From positions 1 through 44,646 of the forward strand of contig JALWNK010000039.1 of NCBI GenBank assembly GCA_026995935.1: a stretch of 44,646 nt of DNA. The letters run 5' to 3'. Made by a program: the position numbers and the translations under genes. This DNA comes from Deltaproteobacteria bacterium (lineage in GTDB: Bacteria > Desulfobacterota > Dissulfuribacteria > Dissulfuribacterales > QOAL01). Position 1 is the stretch's first letter, and the number at the start of each line of letters is the position of its first letter. Shown one piece after another: positions 1 to 7,206 of the stretch. The notes beneath the pieces were generated by a model. The model made no database searches and was not told the origin of the DNA. It worked only from the letters and a program-made list of their open reading frames with translations.

Positions 1-705
1 AAAGTCATAAACCAGAAGACAAACAAGGTTGTTGCCCGCAAGGAATTTCATAACACCTATGTGCCAAGTTTTAAGATTCCCCTTTTAAGCGGCGATTACG
101 AGATTCGATCATTTTGCTGTGGATTGTATCGGGAAAAGATGGGGGAAGTCGTTGTGGGACGCGTGCACATAGAAAAGGGAAAGACCACTGTATACCGCCC
201 CGGTGTCATATATCTCAATTTCTCAAAGGAAATGGAGTTTCCTGTTATTACTGGTGTCAACTATGAAAAGACTGATGAGCCCAAGATGACCATGAACCAG
301 CACTTGACAGGAGGCTACCCATACTGCGTGCGTGCCCCAAGGGCCCTGATCCCGGGCAGATACAACGTGACCATAAACCAGGAGGTAAATGCCATTACCG
401 TGGCAAAGGACCTGGAGGTAAAGGAAGGACAGGTGAGCAGCATAGTGATTGACACGGGTTTTGTGGTAAAAAAGGCCTCTGATAACGTGGTTGGTTACAG
501 GCTTGTCAGATCTGGGGAAACCAGCCCTGTTCTGGACGTTCATAGGGACTTTTTCAGGGATATCCTCTTTTATGGCAAATACATAGTTGAACCTGGAAGC
601 TACGATCTTTACCTCTATGTTAAGGGCCTTGAAGAACCTCTTGCCGTGGCGAACGGGCTTGAGATAACAAAGGGTCAGGTGCTGGAGTTTGATGCAACAA
701 TTTAA
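1..705 (+). CDS. Hypothetical protein with beta-sandwich-like repeats (5' end missing)
   Basis: The reading frame is open from base 1 to the TAA ending at 705, so the gene begins before the window. A GTG at 61 lies inside the frame but nothing marks it as the start. The visible 234 residues contain two similar C-terminal units. Each has a 'PG-R/S-Y-x-V/L' turn, then a 'VA-x-x-LE-V/I' strand and a 'K-E/K-GQV' turn, with the second unit ending at the C-terminus. This looks like stacked carboxypeptidase-regulatory or Ig-like beta repeats, common in surface or periplasmic proteins; that is inference from pattern only. No catalytic motif or membrane segment is visible in this part. I do not recognise the family. 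Confidence 0.75.
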   Translation, partial: KVINQKTNKVVARKEFHNTYVPSFKIPLLSGDYEIRSFCCGLYREKMGEVVVGRVHIEKGKTTVYRPGVIYLNFSKEMEFPVITGVNYEKTDEPKMTMNQHLTGGYPYCVRAPRALIPGRYNVTINQEVNAITVAKDLEVKEGQVSSIVIDTGFVVKKASDNVVGYRLVRSGETSPVLDVHRDFFRDILFYGKYIVEPGSYDLYLYVKGLEEPLAVANGLEITKGQVLEFDATI

Positions 706-766
706 TGGCGGGCAGTGGGGCAGCGTGGTCGCCTTTCTTTAATCTGGAAAATTTTTGCCATTAAGA

Positions 767-832
767 CCTTGGGCCTGGGGTCTAAAGGCATGGAAATTAT
801 TCATGCCAATGCAGTAAAGCCTCGGCCCAGGG
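767..832. repeat. Nested inverted repeat, possible structured RNA
   Basis: CCTTGGGCC at 767-775 can pair with GGCCCAGGG at 824-832 (nine pairs, one of them G-U). Inside it GGCATG at 787-792 pairs perfectly with CATGCC at 802-807. No T-run follows on either strand, so it is not an ordinary terminator. It lies 60 nt beyond the stop of the first gene. Confidence 0.5.
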
Positions 833-976
833 CCTTCCCCCAAAAAATATTTTCCATATCTTTCGGCCGATTTCTCAGGCCTTTTTTCTCCTATCAGGAC
901 TCTGCAGCCTGGAAAATAAGCGCGTGTAAAACCAGACAACTCTATTCTTCTTGGTGACGACCCAGGTGATTTGGGA

Positions 977-1005
977 TTGACATGGGGGAATAGGTGTTTT
1001 AAACA
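977..1005 (+). promoter_or_regulatory. Weak sigma70-like promoter candidate
   Basis: A consensus -35 TTGACA lies at 977-982 and is followed after 17 nt by TAAACA at 1000-1005, a poor -10. An alternative -10, CATAAT at 1004-1009, has too long a spacer (21 nt). The surroundings are AT-rich. It would serve the DUF1566 gene 240 nt downstream. Confidence 0.25.
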
Positions 1006-1213
1006 TAATTTAAATATAAATAGTTTGCCATGTGATGGATTTGTAGGAAAAAAGCGATAAAGGGTGGAGGCATTTACTTTGCTCGCCTACTTCCTCACTT
1101 ATACACTTTGACACTTTGTTGCATAGTGCCGGGTGGAGGGGTGTATCTGGCCAGCAATTCCGAAATTTGCATTTTGAGCCCGCCTTTTACCCTTTTCTGG
1201 GACTGCCATTAAT

Positions 1214-1230
1214 GGCCGCTTATGGCGGCC
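1214..1230 (+). promoter_or_regulatory. Hairpin next to the ribosome binding site of the DUF1566 gene
   Basis: GGCCGC at 1214-1219 and GCGGCC at 1225-1230 form a perfect 6-bp stem with a 5-nt loop. It ends three bases before the AGGAGG at 1234-1239 that serves the ATG at 1249. Its position suggests an effect on translation or mRNA stability, which is inference. Confidence 0.45.
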
Positions 1231-1248
1231 GAAAGGAGGCATATTAAG

Positions 1249-3195
1249 ATGCATAAAAAAGGTGTGTCACGTGTTGGGTGGTCCCTTTGGTCGGAGTCTG
1301 TGGTCCGGCCTCGGGCAAATCGTTTCGCTGGCTCTTTGCTGGGGATCTGCTTGATGTGGCTCATGGCGGGGCTTTTTAACGGCGCACTGGCCTTTGGAGC
1401 GGACTACAACCCCCTGCCAGATACTGGGCAAACCAAGTGTTACGACACTTCTGGAAACGAGATCGTCTGCGCTGGAAGCGGACAGGACGGGGCCTATTCA
1501 GGGCTCCAGCAATCCTTTACCAAGCACGTAAATTACAACGGCACGGGCGATAGCGTTACTGTTGACAACAACACAGGCCTCATGTGGATGACAGACACGG
1601 CGGATACCAATGACGATGGACAGATAGATTCAAATGATAAATTGACCTGGCAGAACGCGGTTGATTACTGTGATGGGCTTACCTACGCAGGCTATTCCGA
1701 CTGGCGCCTGCCTGCACAGTTCGAGCTTACCACCATGGTGAATTACGCCAGACACGATCCTGCCGTAGACACCGCCTTTTTTTCATCGCTGAGTGATGAG
1801 TATTGGTCGTCCACGCCCTTCGCCGCCGCTTCTTCCGGTGCCTGGGCTCTGGTCTTCACCGACGGCGACGACCAATTGCCCGTCAAGTCCAGCTCCGAGT
1901 ACGTGCGCTGTGTGCGCGGGGATTCCAGTTATGTACACAATTTTCAAGATAACGGCGACCAGACTGTAACGGATCAGGGCACTGGCCTCATGTGGGAGAA
2001 CGATTCCAGTGTGAACACCCAGACAATGACCTGGGAAGAGGCCCTGGCCTACTGCGAAAACCTTACCCTTGGGGGCTACTCTGACTGGCGGCTCCCGAAC
2101 ATCCAGGAGCTGAGGAGCATAGTGGATTACACCAGACATGATCCTGCCATAGATCCCCTGTTTTTATCGCAAAGTGATTGGTATTGGGCGTCCACGTCCC
2201 AACCCCCTTTTCCCTCGTGGGCCTGGGTAACGTACTTTGCCAGAGGCTCCTGCTACCAGGACCTCAAGTCCGGCTCCCACTACGCGCGCTGTGTGCGCGG
2301 TAGGCTATCCAGGTTGACTGTTTCCATCCCTGCAGGCAGCGACTCCACAGACAGCATCACCAGTAACGTGGGAGATATCGCGTGCCAGGGCGGCTCTCCC
2401 AATTCCGGCAACTGCCAGGACAACTATACAGACATCACCACCTTGACCCTTACGGCCCATCCAGGCACGGGCCATGCCTTCACCTCCTGGGGAGGGGACT
2501 GTTCGGGCTGCGGGAGCAATCTGTCCTGCGATGTAACCATGTCTTCTGATAGGAGCTGCACCGCCACCTTTACAGCCGATCCGGACAGAGATGGAATAAA
2601 CAGCAGTACAGAGGCTCAGGTCCCCAATGCCCATGGCAGTGGCACAGAAGACGGAAACGGTGACGGCGCGCCGGACAGTGAACAGGGCCATGTCAGTTCC
2701 CTTCAAGATGTGTCGGGCTCCAACTTTGTCACCTTGGACAATACCTGCAGCTACCAGCTGCAGAATGTGCGTGCAGTGGATCCCCCTTCAGACGCCCCGT
2801 CCAACATCCAGTTTCCCTATGGGATGTTTGAGTTTCAAGTGATACGTGTGACGTCGAGTTGTGACCCCGTTACCATGCGTCTCTTCATCCCCAGGGATAC
2901 CAGGATTACTGGCTACTGGAAGAAGAATCAAACAACAGGCCAGTGGGAGGAGATAGCCACCAGCATAGAGCACGGCCCTGCCTATGCCCCCAATAAGACA
3001 GTGATAACCTTCAGGCTCTCCGACAACGGGCCGTATGACGAAGATGCAACTGCCGGCATCATAAGTGACCAGGGCGGTCCTGGTTTTCCTGGCGGCACAG
3101 TGCGCGTGCCTGCCCTCGACTACAGGGGAATGTTGCTCTTTGCACTGTTGGCCGCACTTATTGGCATCTACGCCCTCCGCAGAAAAACAGTCTAA
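1249..3195 (+). CDS. Exported tandem-DUF1566 (Lcl) protein with IPTL-CTERM-like tail
   Basis: 648 residues from ATG 1249, chosen because AGGAGG lies 9 nt before it; an in-frame ATG at 1222 would place that site inside the gene. A signal peptide with a long n-region and hydrophobic core (about 28-49) precedes two DUF1566/Lcl C-type-lectin-like domains (about 103-224 and 239-351). Both have 'TGLMW', 'GYSDWRLP' and a closing 'Y-V/A-RCVRG'. Domain 1 carries an EF-hand/dockerin-like loop (119-130). A Cys-rich InlB-type repeat (about 355-445), Asp-rich calcium-repeat-like sequence and a 'choice-of-anchor U'-like domain (about 480-615) follow. The tail is a 'VPALDYRGM' motif, a hydrophobic segment and an Arg-Arg-Lys end, matching the layout of IPTL-CTERM sorting signals handled by exosortase H systems. 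Likely surface protein; ligand unknown. A strong terminator follows. Confidence 0.85.
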   Translation: MHKKGVSRVGWSLWSESVVRPRANRFAGSLLGICLMWLMAGLFNGALAFGADYNPLPDTGQTKCYDTSGNEIVCAGSGQDGAYSGLQQSFTKHVNYNGTGDSVTVDNNTGLMWMTDTADTNDDGQIDSNDKLTWQNAVDYCDGLTYAGYSDWRLPAQFELTTMVNYARHDPAVDTAFFSSLSDEYWSSTPFAAASSGAWALVFTDGDDQLPVKSSSEYVRCVRGDSSYVHNFQDNGDQTVTDQGTGLMWENDSSVNTQTMTWEEALAYCENLTLGGYSDWRLPNIQELRSIVDYTRHDPAIDPLFLSQSDWYWASTSQPPFPSWAWVTYFARGSCYQDLKSGSHYARCVRGRLSRLTVSIPAGSDSTDSITSNVGDIACQGGSPNSGNCQDNYTDITTLTLTAHPGTGHAFTSWGGDCSGCGSNLSCDVTMSSDRSCTATFTADPDRDGINSSTEAQVPNAHGSGTEDGNGDGAPDSEQGHVSSLQDVSGSNFVTLDNTCSYQLQNVRAVDPPSDAPSNIQFPYGMFEFQVIRVTSSCDPVTMRLFIPRDTRITGYWKKNQTTGQWEEIATSIEHGPAYAPNKTVITFRLSDNGPYDEDATAGIISDQGGPGFPGGTVRVPALDYRGMLLFALLAALIGIYALRRKTV

Positions 3196-3205
3196 GTGGA
3201 TAAGC

Positions 3206-3244
3206 CAGGGGCTGGATTTGAATCCATCTCCTGCCTTTTTTTTA
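3206..3244 (+). terminator. Rho-independent terminator after the DUF1566 gene
   Basis: Bases 3206-3233 fold into a long stem: outer CAGGGG/CTCCTG with one G-U pair, a single mismatch, then TGGATT/AATCCA with a tight loop. A run of eight T begins at 3236. It starts 10 nt after the stop codon. Confidence 0.85.
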
Positions 3245-3266
3245 TTCTAAGTACTTGAAAGGGCTA

Positions 3267-3288
3267 CCAATAGAAATTGTTCTATCGG
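3267..3288. repeat. Inverted repeat upstream of the MCGCP protein gene
   Basis: CCAATAGAA (3267-3275) and TTCTATCGG (3280-3288) pair at eight of nine positions around an ATTG loop. No T-run follows. It could be an operator or an mRNA hairpin. Confidence 0.45.
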
Positions 3289-3497
3289 AGAAAATTTGGG
3301 GTCATAGACTGTCAGCGAGACATGCTCGTTGTAAAGGCCCTGGAGACCCTGCCTACCTGTTGCAAGGACCTCCTGGACAGAGGCAAAAACAGCATAAAGA
3401 CAATTCATTTCCCCACCACATATTGCCTTTTCCTTAAATAATGCTAATCCATTAGTTTAATGATTATGAGGGGAAGTCTTTAAAAAGGAGGAATGAG

Positions 3498-4316
3498 ATG
3501 CTTTACGGAAAAGACCCATTCAAATTATTCAGGCTGATCCCGGTGGTTTTGGCCTTACTGGTGCTGGCATTTCCCTCGGTTGTGGGGGCAGTCCCCACCA
3601 AGCTTGTGGTGCGGGCAAGGGCAAATGATGCAAAGTTCATAGGTACAGCGGTTGGCGGGCTTGAGGTGACTGTACGAAATGCCCTGACAGGTAAAGTCAT
3701 TGCCCAAAAGGCTCTGGAGGGTGGTACGGGAGATACGAAGCTCTTGATGAAAAGTCCCATTTCAAGAGATACTCTCCTTTCAAAGGGAGGAGCAGCAAAG
3801 GCGGAATTCGTTTTCGACATAAAGGAACCTCTCAAGCTTGAGATCGAGCTTAATGGGCCACTGGGTGCGGGGAACAACATGCACCATGAGGTGAAAACAA
3901 CTTGGCTCATACCTGGCAGGGACATTGTAGGCGATGGGGTTATTTTCACGCTCTACGGCCTGATAGTGCATCCATACAGCCCAAAACCCCACGAATTCTT
4001 TCCCATAGGGTCAAGGGTCACAATTGGCGCACATGTCACGCCCATGTGTGGTTGCCCCGAGCGCCCAGGTTTCCTGTGGGATGCCAACCATGTGACCGTT
4101 ACGGCACAGGTGTTTTTCAAGGGTAAAAGGATTTCTGAAATCCCCTTAAAATGGGCAGGCAGGATAAGCCATTTCGAGGCAGAGTTTTCACCCAGCGAGT
4201 CAGGGAGCTACAAGGTGGTGATCACGGCCAGTGACAACAAGAACAATCAGGGGGTTGGCATAACCGGATTCATGGTCGTGCCAGAAAAGAAATATCACAA
4301 GGTCCTTGGAAGATAG
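3498..4316 (+). CDS. Secreted protein of unknown function with an MCGCP motif
   Basis: 272 residues with a clear signal peptide (hydrophobic 11-28, cleavage near 'VVGA-VP'). AAGGAGG at 3485-3491 fixes the ATG at 3498. The mature part looks all-beta. It has an N-terminal domain with alternating hydrophobic residues, a central 'MHHEVKTTWLIPGRD' segment, a 'PHEFFPIG' turn, then 'TPMCGCPERPG' and a C-terminal Ig-like domain with 'SESGSYKVVITASD'. The close Cys pair and the paired His could bind a metal or form a disulfide, which is inference. Terminator upstream and convergent gene downstream make it a likely single-gene unit. I believe similar proteins occur in other sulfate reducers, but I know of no assigned function. 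Confidence 0.8.
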   Translation: MLYGKDPFKLFRLIPVVLALLVLAFPSVVGAVPTKLVVRARANDAKFIGTAVGGLEVTVRNALTGKVIAQKALEGGTGDTKLLMKSPISRDTLLSKGGAAKAEFVFDIKEPLKLEIELNGPLGAGNNMHHEVKTTWLIPGRDIVGDGVIFTLYGLIVHPYSPKPHEFFPIGSRVTIGAHVTPMCGCPERPGFLWDANHVTVTAQVFFKGKRISEIPLKWAGRISHFEAEFSPSESGSYKVVITASDNKNNQGVGITGFMVVPEKKYHKVLGR

Positions 4317-4329
4317 CTGCGGAGTCTGG

Positions 4330-4370
4330 TTTTAGGCGATAAGGCCTTATGGATCAAGGCCTTGCTAAAA
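4330..4370. repeat. Inverted repeat between convergent genes
   Basis: TTTTAG (4330-4335) and AAGGCCTT (4341-4348) are mirrored by AAGGCCTT (4356-4363) and CTAAAA (4365-4370), with small bulges. It overlaps the 3' end of the minus-strand DUF389 gene. Because the T-runs lie on the 5' side of each strand, it is not a standard terminator, but it may insulate the convergent transcripts. Confidence 0.45.
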
Positions 4371-5385
4371 GCGTCTGCTCAAGATATACGGCGCACGAGA
4401 GAATAATAAGGCTTAAGAGCCATACTGCGATGGAAAGGATTAGGGCCTTTTGGGCCCTTTTCGCCTCCCAAACCTTCAAGGGCCTTATGCCATTTATGGC
4501 AAAGGTGACAACGCCTGAAAGGTTGATGCATACGGCATTAATGAGGAAGACAATAAAGGCGGCCGATGCCTGCACGGGCATATGTTTGGAAAGCATGATG
4601 CCAGAGGCCACCAGGGGCGGAAGTACAGAGACTGCCATCATTACGCCCACAAGGGTCTCTGGCATGTCCTGTGTGAGGGAATAGGCGCCTGCAATACCAG
4701 ATGTGATGGCAAGGAGTATGAAGAGGAAGTCCACCTGGGAGCGGGAAAGGACCTCATGGGAAAAGGCCATGGCGGAGGGGGCAAAGTAACCGGCCAAAAG
4801 GCCAATAGAGACGGCAATGGCGGCCCCTGTAACCACTGTTGGCAGTGAGTTCTTCATGAGCTCAAAATCTCCAAGGACGCTTGCAAGGGAAAGCCCAACA
4901 AAGGGGCCAAGAAGCGGGGCAATTACCATGGAGCCAATAATGACTGCAACATCATCCTTTAAAAGCCCTATTGCTGCAACGATGCTTGAGATGACAACAA
5001 GGCTGACAAAGCGCCTTGATAGTTTGGCCGAAGGGCTGATCTTCTGGTAGAGCTCTTCCACGCTTATGCCTTCGGTGGCCTCTTGGGCTTCAGACGGGGC
5101 AGGTTCTTCGGTGCTCTCTTTTTCTGCCTTGTCCTCCTCTTCCCTGGGGACGGCTGCATCAACCGGCAGCACCACTATTCGATAGCGCTCCTTGTCCTGG
5201 AAAAAGGACTCGAACACGTCCACCACCTTGTCAACATCCCTTGCCCTTAGAAGGAGACGCACGTTCATTCGTCCGTCTGGCAACTTATCTGCCCAGAATT
5301 CGTAAACAGGGATATCTTCCAGAAGGAACTTTAGATCCTCGGGCTCACCCTTCTGGTGAAATATTTCTACGAGCCTGAGGGACAT
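4354..5385 (-). CDS. DUF389 family (TIGR00341-like) membrane protein
   Basis: 343 residues. A soluble N-terminal domain (1-75) resembles a small ferredoxin-like fold. It is followed by a very acidic linker (about 80-107), then a membrane part from about 127 to the end with six or more hydrophobic segments. The family signature 'GSMVIAPLLGP' is at 151-161, with a second hallmark 'VLPPLVASG' near 254-262. The function of DUF389 proteins is not established; they behave as integral membrane proteins. The gene starts 12 nt after the stop of the HDOD gene, so the two are probably one transcript. I see no good ribosome binding site, which suggests translational coupling. Confidence 0.85.
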   Translation of the reverse strand: MSLRLVEIFHQKGEPEDLKFLLEDIPVYEFWADKLPDGRMNVRLLLRARDVDKVVDVFESFFQDKERYRIVVLPVDAAVPREEEDKAEKESTEEPAPSEAQEATEGISVEELYQKISPSAKLSRRFVSLVVISSIVAAIGLLKDDVAVIIGSMVIAPLLGPFVGLSLASVLGDFELMKNSLPTVVTGAAIAVSIGLLAGYFAPSAMAFSHEVLSRSQVDFLFILLAITSGIAGAYSLTQDMPETLVGVMMAVSVLPPLVASGIMLSKHMPVQASAAFIVFLINAVCINLSGVVTFAINGIRPLKVWEAKRAQKALILSIAVWLLSLIILSCAVYLEQTLLARP

Positions 5386-5397
5386 AGACTGGTACGC

Positions 5398-6282
5398 TCA
5401 TTTTGCCCTTATGCCCAGGGCATCTGCTATGGATGAAACCATTGCCTTGGATTCTTCAAAAAGTTCTTCCAGGGTATCACCATCAATACCCATGGCCTTT
5501 GCCTCAAGTTCTGCCTCTTCAATGGACGTCTTTTCCCCAAATGCGACAGACAGCTTGTTTGAAAGCGCAACAGGTCCTACCACGCTATTTTCCAGTTTGA
5601 GTTCTTTGATTTCGTCGAAGGATGATATGTGCAGGCCTATAGAGCAGGTGAAGATGTCGGGAAGCTGCCACGATCTTGATATCCAGGCCCCTGCCTGGGC
5701 ATGGTTCCAGGCAAGAATCTGATCCTCCACCTCGTGGAGTCTCTTGTCACTCTGGAGCCAAGTTTCAAAGACATCCTTGTACAGATCAAACCACCTGTCA
5801 ATCAAGACCGGAATGGCAATGTCCTGAAGAAGGGCGGCAGAAAAGGCCTCGTCAGATTCCACCCCAAGGTGCAGGGCTACCTTTTTTGAGAAAACGGCCC
5901 TAAATATGGAGTCTGCCCAGTATCGTTCTATCTCAAAGCCCTCTTTACCTGGGTCCTTGACCGTCTTGGTCATTGCATAGCCTATGGCAATGTTTCTTAC
6001 CTCCGAAAGTCCAAGTAGCGCCACTGCCTTGGCAATACTTGTGACCTTGCCAGGAAGGCCGTACAAGGCGGAGTTAGCAATCTTCAGTATCTGGGCTGCC
6101 AGGCTTGCATCCGATTCAAGGAGTGGAACGATTTGATCGATATCGATATCAGGTTCATTGAGTTTATGCATGAGTGTTGCCACAACCTTTGGGCATGGGG
6201 GCATCTCCACGTCGGCGAAGATTTTTTCAAAATCGCCGGTGGAGAACTTGGCGTATTCCAGAAATTTTTTGAACAGGTTCAT
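5398..6282 (-). CDS. HDOD domain protein
   Basis: 294 residues. The HDOD domain (about 23-220) is recognised from 'MPPCPKVVATLMHKL', 'ESDASLAAQILKIANSALYG' and 'SIAKAVALLGLSEVRNIA', the usual order in this HD-related but catalytically inactive family. HDOD proteins act in signalling, often with c-di-GMP or stress pathways. No GGDEF, EAL or receiver domain is fused here. An AAGGG sequence precedes the start on the minus strand. It heads a probable two-gene unit with the DUF389 gene and is divergent from the HPP gene, with 35 nt between the start codons. Confidence 0.88.
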   Translation of the reverse strand: MNLFKKFLEYAKFSTGDFEKIFADVEMPPCPKVVATLMHKLNEPDIDIDQIVPLLESDASLAAQILKIANSALYGLPGKVTSIAKAVALLGLSEVRNIAIGYAMTKTVKDPGKEGFEIERYWADSIFRAVFSKKVALHLGVESDEAFSAALLQDIAIPVLIDRWFDLYKDVFETWLQSDKRLHEVEDQILAWNHAQAGAWISRSWQLPDIFTCSIGLHISSFDEIKELKLENSVVGPVALSNKLSVAFGEKTSIEEAELEAKAMGIDGDTLEELFEESKAMVSSIADALGIRAK

Positions 6283-6317
6283 GTTTCCCTTTTCAAGCGG
6301 TCATATAAGATTTTCAT

Positions 6318-7055
6318 ATGAATTATACCAAAAATAAAAAAACACAAGATATAATAGCCCCCAAAAGGCACTATGAACACATATTGTGGAAACTGAGCAA
6401 AATCTTAAGATTCCGCTTCTGGTTTTTGGCAACCAGAACGGATGCCAGGCTCTTAAGCTACATCTACCTGCTTGCCACGTGTTTTCTGGCAGTGATGTCC
6501 CTGGGAATTGCGGCAAGGTTTTGTTCAGTGAACCTCATCTTCCCATCCCTTGGTCCAACGATATTCATGCAGTTTTATGCCCCAAGCTCACCCATGTCAT
6601 CACCGCGGAACACCATTGTGGGCCACCTTATTGGCTGCCTGGTGGGGCTCGGCTTTTACTGGCTTACCATAAAAGCCGGTGGCGTACCAGGTACAATAAG
6701 CATGAAAAACGTGGCAATACTCGGGGCTGCCGTGGGTACATGCGGAACCATCATGGGGATAACGGGACTCTTACATCCTCCAGCCGCATCCACTACCCTT
6801 CTGATAGTCTTTGGATACCTGGGCAGTCCTGTTAACATCCTCGCCTTTTCCCTGTCCGCAATATTCATTTCCTTTGAGGCATGGCTTGTCCACAAGGCAG
6901 CGGGCATAAAGTTTCCCCTTTGGGCCCCTGAAAAAAAGGACTTGGGCCCTCAACTTCAAACCAAGCTTGGGCATCTGGACCTTTCAAGAAAGACCCGGGA
7001 TCTGAGCGTGGAAGAGATTGCTGCAAGGCTCGCCTCCCGCCAAGGCATAAAATAG
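6318..7055 (+). CDS. HPP family integral membrane protein
   Basis: 245 residues. A basic cytosolic N-terminus (1-42) is followed by four main hydrophobic segments (about 46-68, 98-118, 131-150, 172-192) and a soluble tail. The family motif is seen twice over: 'PSLGPT' at 76-81 and 'LLHPPAAS' at 151-158 with His153-Pro-Pro. HPP proteins are membrane proteins of poorly known role; one cyanobacterial member is linked to nitrite transport, so small-anion transport is a cautious guess. The ATG at 6318 has no ribosome binding site and lies within a TTCATATGAA palindrome (6313-6322), so it may be leaderless or start elsewhere. Confidence 0.85.
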   Translation: MNYTKNKKTQDIIAPKRHYEHILWKLSKILRFRFWFLATRTDARLLSYIYLLATCFLAVMSLGIAARFCSVNLIFPSLGPTIFMQFYAPSSPMSSPRNTIVGHLIGCLVGLGFYWLTIKAGGVPGTISMKNVAILGAAVGTCGTIMGITGLLHPPAASTTLLIVFGYLGSPVNILAFSLSAIFISFEAWLVHKAAGIKFPLWAPEKKDLGPQLQTKLGHLDLSRKTRDLSVEEIAARLASRQGIK

Positions 7056-7121
7056 CCAAAGGCTTTTCATCTTTTTCAAAATCCTATGACTTGCCCTTTT
7101 TAGAAATAGCTGTTTTTCTCT

Positions 7122-7145
7122 AGGGACTTTTACGTCACAGTCCCT
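7122..7145. repeat. Inverted repeat AGGGACT/AGTCCCT
   Basis: AGGGACT at 7122-7128 and AGTCCCT at 7139-7145 form a perfect 7-bp stem with a 10-nt loop between the HPP gene and the phosphotransferase gene. No T-run follows. Role unknown. Confidence 0.35.
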
Positions 7146-7206
7146 GGCAGCTCCACTTTTGCAGGTGGGTCTGTGATGAAAGGGGTCCCTGGTTATTTTA
7201 CAAAAG

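Larger units (their letters stand above)
706..1248. other. 543-nt intergenic region with inverted repeats, no convincing gene
   Basis: The open frames here have no ribosome binding site and low-complexity, implausible proteins, so I call no gene. The stretch holds a nested inverted repeat at 767-832, a tandem perfect 8-bp repeat ACACTTTG at 1103-1118, a direct repeat GGGTGGAGG at 1062-1070 and 1131-1139, a TTGACA at 977-982, and a small hairpin at 1214-1230 just before the ribosome binding site of the next gene. Confidence 0.6.
3196..3497. other. 302-nt intergenic region
   Basis: Contains the terminator at 3206-3244, a nearly perfect inverted repeat at 3267-3288, and an AT-rich segment at 3436-3470 before the next gene in which a promoter is likely, though I could not find a convincing -35/-10 pair. 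Short open frames here look non-coding. Confidence 0.55.

Noticed and set aside
715-957. 80-codon open frame after the first gene
   Set aside because: No ribosome binding site, odd composition, and it overlaps the nested inverted repeat; no sign of a real protein.
1108-1130. Second TTGACA at 1108 as a promoter
   Set aside because: No acceptable -10 at 16-18 nt; the TTGACA arises from the tandem ACACTTTG repeat.
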